Source: DASXKD01 sp963707905
Lineage (GTDB): Bacteria; Actinomycetota; Actinomycetes; Streptosporangiales; Streptosporangiaceae
Reading direction: 5' to 3'
DNA length: 64,000 nucleotides
Assembly: GCA_963707905.1 (NCBI GenBank)
Contig: CAVPSA010000007.1
Location: 118,301 to 182,300, forward strand
Below, in pieces: positions 61,071-64,000 of this stretch. Under the pieces are notes generated by a model, which saw only the letters and a list, made by a program, of their open reading frames with translations, did no database searches and had not been told where the DNA came from. A program made the translations under genes and the position numbers. Each line of letters opens with the position of its first letter. The stretch's first letter is position 1.

Positions 61071-63496
61071 ATGACCGCACAAGCTGAGACGGGGGCGCTG
61101 GCGCCCGTGGCGCAGCGGGTGACCGTCACCATCGACGGCTTCGAGATCACCGTGCCCAAGGGCATGCTGGTGATCCGGGCGGCGGAGTTGCTCGGGATCC
61201 AGATACCGCGGTTCTGCGACCACCCGCTGCTCGACCCGGTCGGTGCCTGCCGCCAATGCCTTGTCGAGGTGGAAGGGCAGGCCAAGCCGCTCGCGTCGTG
61301 CACCACCACCTGCACCGACGGGATGAAGGTGCGCACCCAGCTCACGTCGCGGGTGGCGGAGAAGGCACAGAGCGGCGTGATGGAGCTGCTCCTGATCAAC
61401 CACCCGCTCGACTGTCCCATGTGCGACAAGGGCGGCGAGTGCCCGCTGCAGAACCAGGCCATGTCCAGCGGCAGGGGCGAGTCACGGTTCACCGAGACCA
61501 AGCGGACGTTCGCCAAGCCGGTAGCGCTGTCCAGCGAGGTCCTGCTGGACCGGGAACGCTGCGTCTCCTGCGCGCGGTGCACCAGGTTCGCCGAGCAGAT
61601 CGCCGGCGACCCGCTCATCGAACTGCTTGACCGCGGGCCCGAGCAGCAGGTCGGCACCGCCGACGGGGTGCCGTTCGACTCCTACTTCTCCGGCAACACC
61701 GTGCAGATCTGCCCGGTCGGTGCGCTGACCGGGGCCGCCTACCGGTTCCGTGCCCGGCCGTTCGACCTGGTGTCCACGCCCAGCATCTGCGAGCACTGCG
61801 CGTCCGGGTGCCGCCAGCGCACCGACCACCGGCGCGGACGGGTCACCCGCCGGCTGGCCGGCAACGACCCGCAGGTGAACGAGGAGTGGAACTGCGACAA
61901 GGGACGGTGGGCGTTCACCTACGCCACCCAGCCGGACCGGCTGGCCACTCCCCTGGTGCGCGATGAGGAGGGCGTGCTGCGGGCCGCCTCGTGGGCGGAG
62001 GCGATCGGGGCGGCAGCGGCCGGCCTGGCCGGTGCCCGCGGCCGGGCCGGGGTGCTCACCGGCGGCAGGCTCACCCTGGAAGACGCCTACGCCTACGCCA
62101 AGTTCGCCCGGGTGGCCCTGGGCAGCAACGACATCGACTCCCGTGCCCGCCCGCACTCGGCGGAAGAGGCGCAGTTCCTCGCCGCCGCCGTGGCCGGTAC
62201 CGGGGTCCGGGTCAGCTACGCCGACCTGGAGCGCGCGCCCGCGGTGCTGCTGGCCGGGCTGGAGCCCGAGGAGGAGTCGCCGATCATCTTCCTCCGGCTG
62301 CGCAAGGCCGCGCGGGCCGGCAACCTCACCGTCTACTCGCTGGCCCCGCTGGCCAGCCACGGGCTGGTGAAGCTGCGTGGCACCCTGCTGGCCGCCCCGC
62401 CCGGCACCGAGACCGAGGTACTCAACCGGCTGGCGGCCGAGATGGGCACCGATGCGGTGGAGGCCGCGGCCGGCCGGGCGCTGAATGCCGACGGCGCGGT
62501 CATCCTGGCAGGCGAGCGGCTCGCCGAGACACCCGGGGCGCTGTCCGCGCTGGCCCGGCTGGCCAGTGCCAGCGGGGCCAGCCTGGCCTGGGTGCCGCGC
62601 CGGGCCGGCGAGCGCGGCGCGGTGGAGGCCGGCGCCCTGCCGGACCTGCTGCCCGCCGGGCGGCCGGTGGCCGACCCGGCGGCGCGTGCCGAGGTGGCCC
62701 GTGCCTGGGGTGTCGCCGCGCTGCCCGCCGACCCTGGCAGGGACGGCCGGCAGATCCTCGCCGCGGCGCTGGCCGGCGACCTCGATGCCCTCGTCGTGGC
62801 CGGGGTGGACCCGGCCGACCTGCCCGATCCGAAGGCCGCAGTTGAGGCGATCGAGGCAACGCCGTTCGTGGTGAGCCTGGAACTGCGGGCCAGCGCCGTC
62901 ACCGACCGGGCGGACGTGGTGCTGCCCGTGGCGGCGGTGCCGGAGAAGGCCGGCACGTTCCTGAACTGGGAGGGCAGGCCAGGCTCGTTCGAGGCGGCGC
63001 TCGCCGTCCCCGGCGTGGAGTCCGACCTGGAGATACTCGGCCAGATCGCGGACGAGATGGACGTCCACCTCGGGCTGCCCGATGCCGCCGCGGCGCGCCG
63101 CGAACTGGGCACGCTGACCGGCTGGCGGGGCATCCGGACAAGCGTGCCGGACTACCCGCCTGCCGCACGATCCCTGCCCGGGCCGGCGAGGCGGTCCTGG
63201 CCACCTGGCACCAGTTGATCGACACGGGCAGGATGCAGGACGGCGAGCCGTTCCTGGCCGGCACGGCACGGCCGGCGCAGGCCCTGATGTCTGCGGCCAC
63301 CGCGAGTGAAGCGGGCACCGCCGACGGCGATAGGGTCTGCGTGACCACGGCGCGGGGAGCCATCACCCTCGGTGTGCGGGTCTGCGACATGCCCGACCGG
63401 GTGGTCTGGCTGCCTGCGCACGCGCAGGGCTGCGAGGTCCGGCGCGAGCTTGGTGCCGGGAACGGCACCCTGGTGACCCTGAGGAGCCCGCAATGA
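61071..63496 (+). CDS. nuoG: NADH-quinone oxidoreductase subunit G (frame broken near 63170)
   Basis: About 808 aa when joined. N-terminal [2Fe-2S] ligands in IPRFCDHPLLDPVGACRQCL, the H-x3-C-x2-C-x5-C set in NHPLDCPMCDKGGECPLQNQ, and further Cys in RCVSCARCTRF and ICPVGALTG, then a molybdopterin-oxidoreductase-like domain (CEHCASGCRQRTD, CDKGRWAFTY). Frame 1 ends artificially at 63218. The true C-terminus (GEAVLATWHQLIDTGRMQDG to LRSPQ) is in the frame ending at 63496. Here the repair needs one added base (or two removed), unlike the insertions elsewhere. Confidence 0.92.
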
Positions 63497-63590
63497 TCAG
63501 CATGGCCGGTGCCGCGGGCCGGGCCGCGCGGGCCCGGCGCCTGCCGCACACGGCGCCGCTGCGCACGGCCGGAGCACGGGCACCCCGCCG

Positions 63591-64000
63591 GTGACCGTGC
63601 TCAGCTTCTACGGCCAGCCGTGGTGGATGATCCTGCTCAAGGTTGTGGTCATCTTCGCGTTCCTGATGGTCACGACGCTGTTCGCGATCTGGGCGGAGCG
63701 CCGGATCATCGGCCGGATGCAGCAGCGCCGGGGCCGAACCGGGCCGGGCCGTTCGGCCTGCTGCAGTCGCTGATGGACGGGATCAAGCTCCCGCTCAAGG
63801 AGGACATCGTCCCCCGGCACGTGGACAAGCTGCTGTTCTGGCTTGCCCCCGCGATCGCGCTGGTACCCGCGTTCGTCAGCTTCGCGATCATCCCGTTCGG
63901 CCCCGAGGTGTCGATCTTCGGTGTGCGGACCCCGCTGCAGCTCACCGACCTCCCGGTCGCGGTGCTGCTCGTGCTCGCGATGAGCTCGATCGGCGTCTAC
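63591..64000 (+). CDS. nuoH: NADH-quinone oxidoreductase subunit H, partial (frame broken near 63733; runs off the window)
   Basis: GTG 63591 starts VTVLSFYGQPWWMILLKVVV, the first helix, then ERRIIGRMQQRRG. Conserved GPNRAGPFGLLQSLMDGIKL appears only after adding one base near 63733. After that LPLKEDIVPRHVDKLLFWLA and IIPFGPEVSIFG run to the window end in a single frame. NuoH is the proton-channel/quinone-pocket membrane subunit. Only about 135 residues are inside the window. Confidence 0.9.

Noticed and set aside
63493..63594. 33-codon gene between nuoG and nuoH (overlapping both by ATGA/GTGA)
   Set aside because: Arg/Ala-rich with no homology to a complex I subunit; probably just the leader between the genes, in a stretch with other frame errors.

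Overview
The window reads as a chromosomal segment of a very GC-rich actinomycete (Streptosporangiales/Catenulispora-like; genus not determinable from sequence alone). Signs are GTG starts, GTGA/ATGA overlaps, an actinobacterial gene order (rsmI, metG, tatD, rsmA, ispE, ABC-F ... glmU, prs, rplY, pth), menaquinone genes beside a 14-subunit-type nuo operon, a TamR/tam pair and a SARP/NB-ARC regulator.

Layout. 0-13.9 kb is mostly housekeeping: end of a CDP-glycerol transferase, a SigR-type sigma factor, a protein O-mannosyltransferase, rsmI-metG-tatD-rsmA-ispE, an ABC-F ATPase, tamR/tam, a TetR regulator with an acyl-CoA desaturase, and tRNA-Gln(TTG). 14-38.3 kb is a surface-polysaccharide island: a GH26-like lipoprotein, a Wzz-like protein with a dead kinase domain, a DUF3048 lipoprotein, Wzy- and Wzx-type membrane proteins, an APH-fold kinase, five sulfotransferases, a GT2, a WecG-type transferase, a sugar epimerase, three tandem secreted repeat proteins (probable beta-propellers) and an undecaprenyl-phosphate sugar transferase. 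38.7-40.8 kb holds glmU (truncated) and prs. 41-49.1 kb is a second accessory block: a fourth repeat protein, a SARP/NB-ARC regulator, a small peptide gene, a polyprenol-phosphate-sugar-synthase-like GT2 and a GT-C-like membrane protein. 49.2 kb to the end is rplY-pth, cysQ-cysD-cysN, menG, a geranylgeranyl-reductase-family oxidoreductase, and nuoA-H (nuoH cut by the window end).

How it fits together (inference). The island should build, flip and polymerise an undecaprenyl-linked glycan and decorate it with sulfate. CysD/CysN begin activation of sulfate and CysQ clears the PAP that sulfotransferases release. The four paralogous secreted proteins are the least explained part and the best candidates for something undescribed, for example surface proteins that bind or assemble the sulfated polymer.

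Caution on sequence quality. About two dozen reading-frame breaks occur, including in prs, nuoC, nuoG and nuoH. Almost all that I could resolve are single-base insertions whose removal restores a normal protein. I read them as uncorrected insertion-type sequencing errors rather than gene decay, and I give the whole gene spans.
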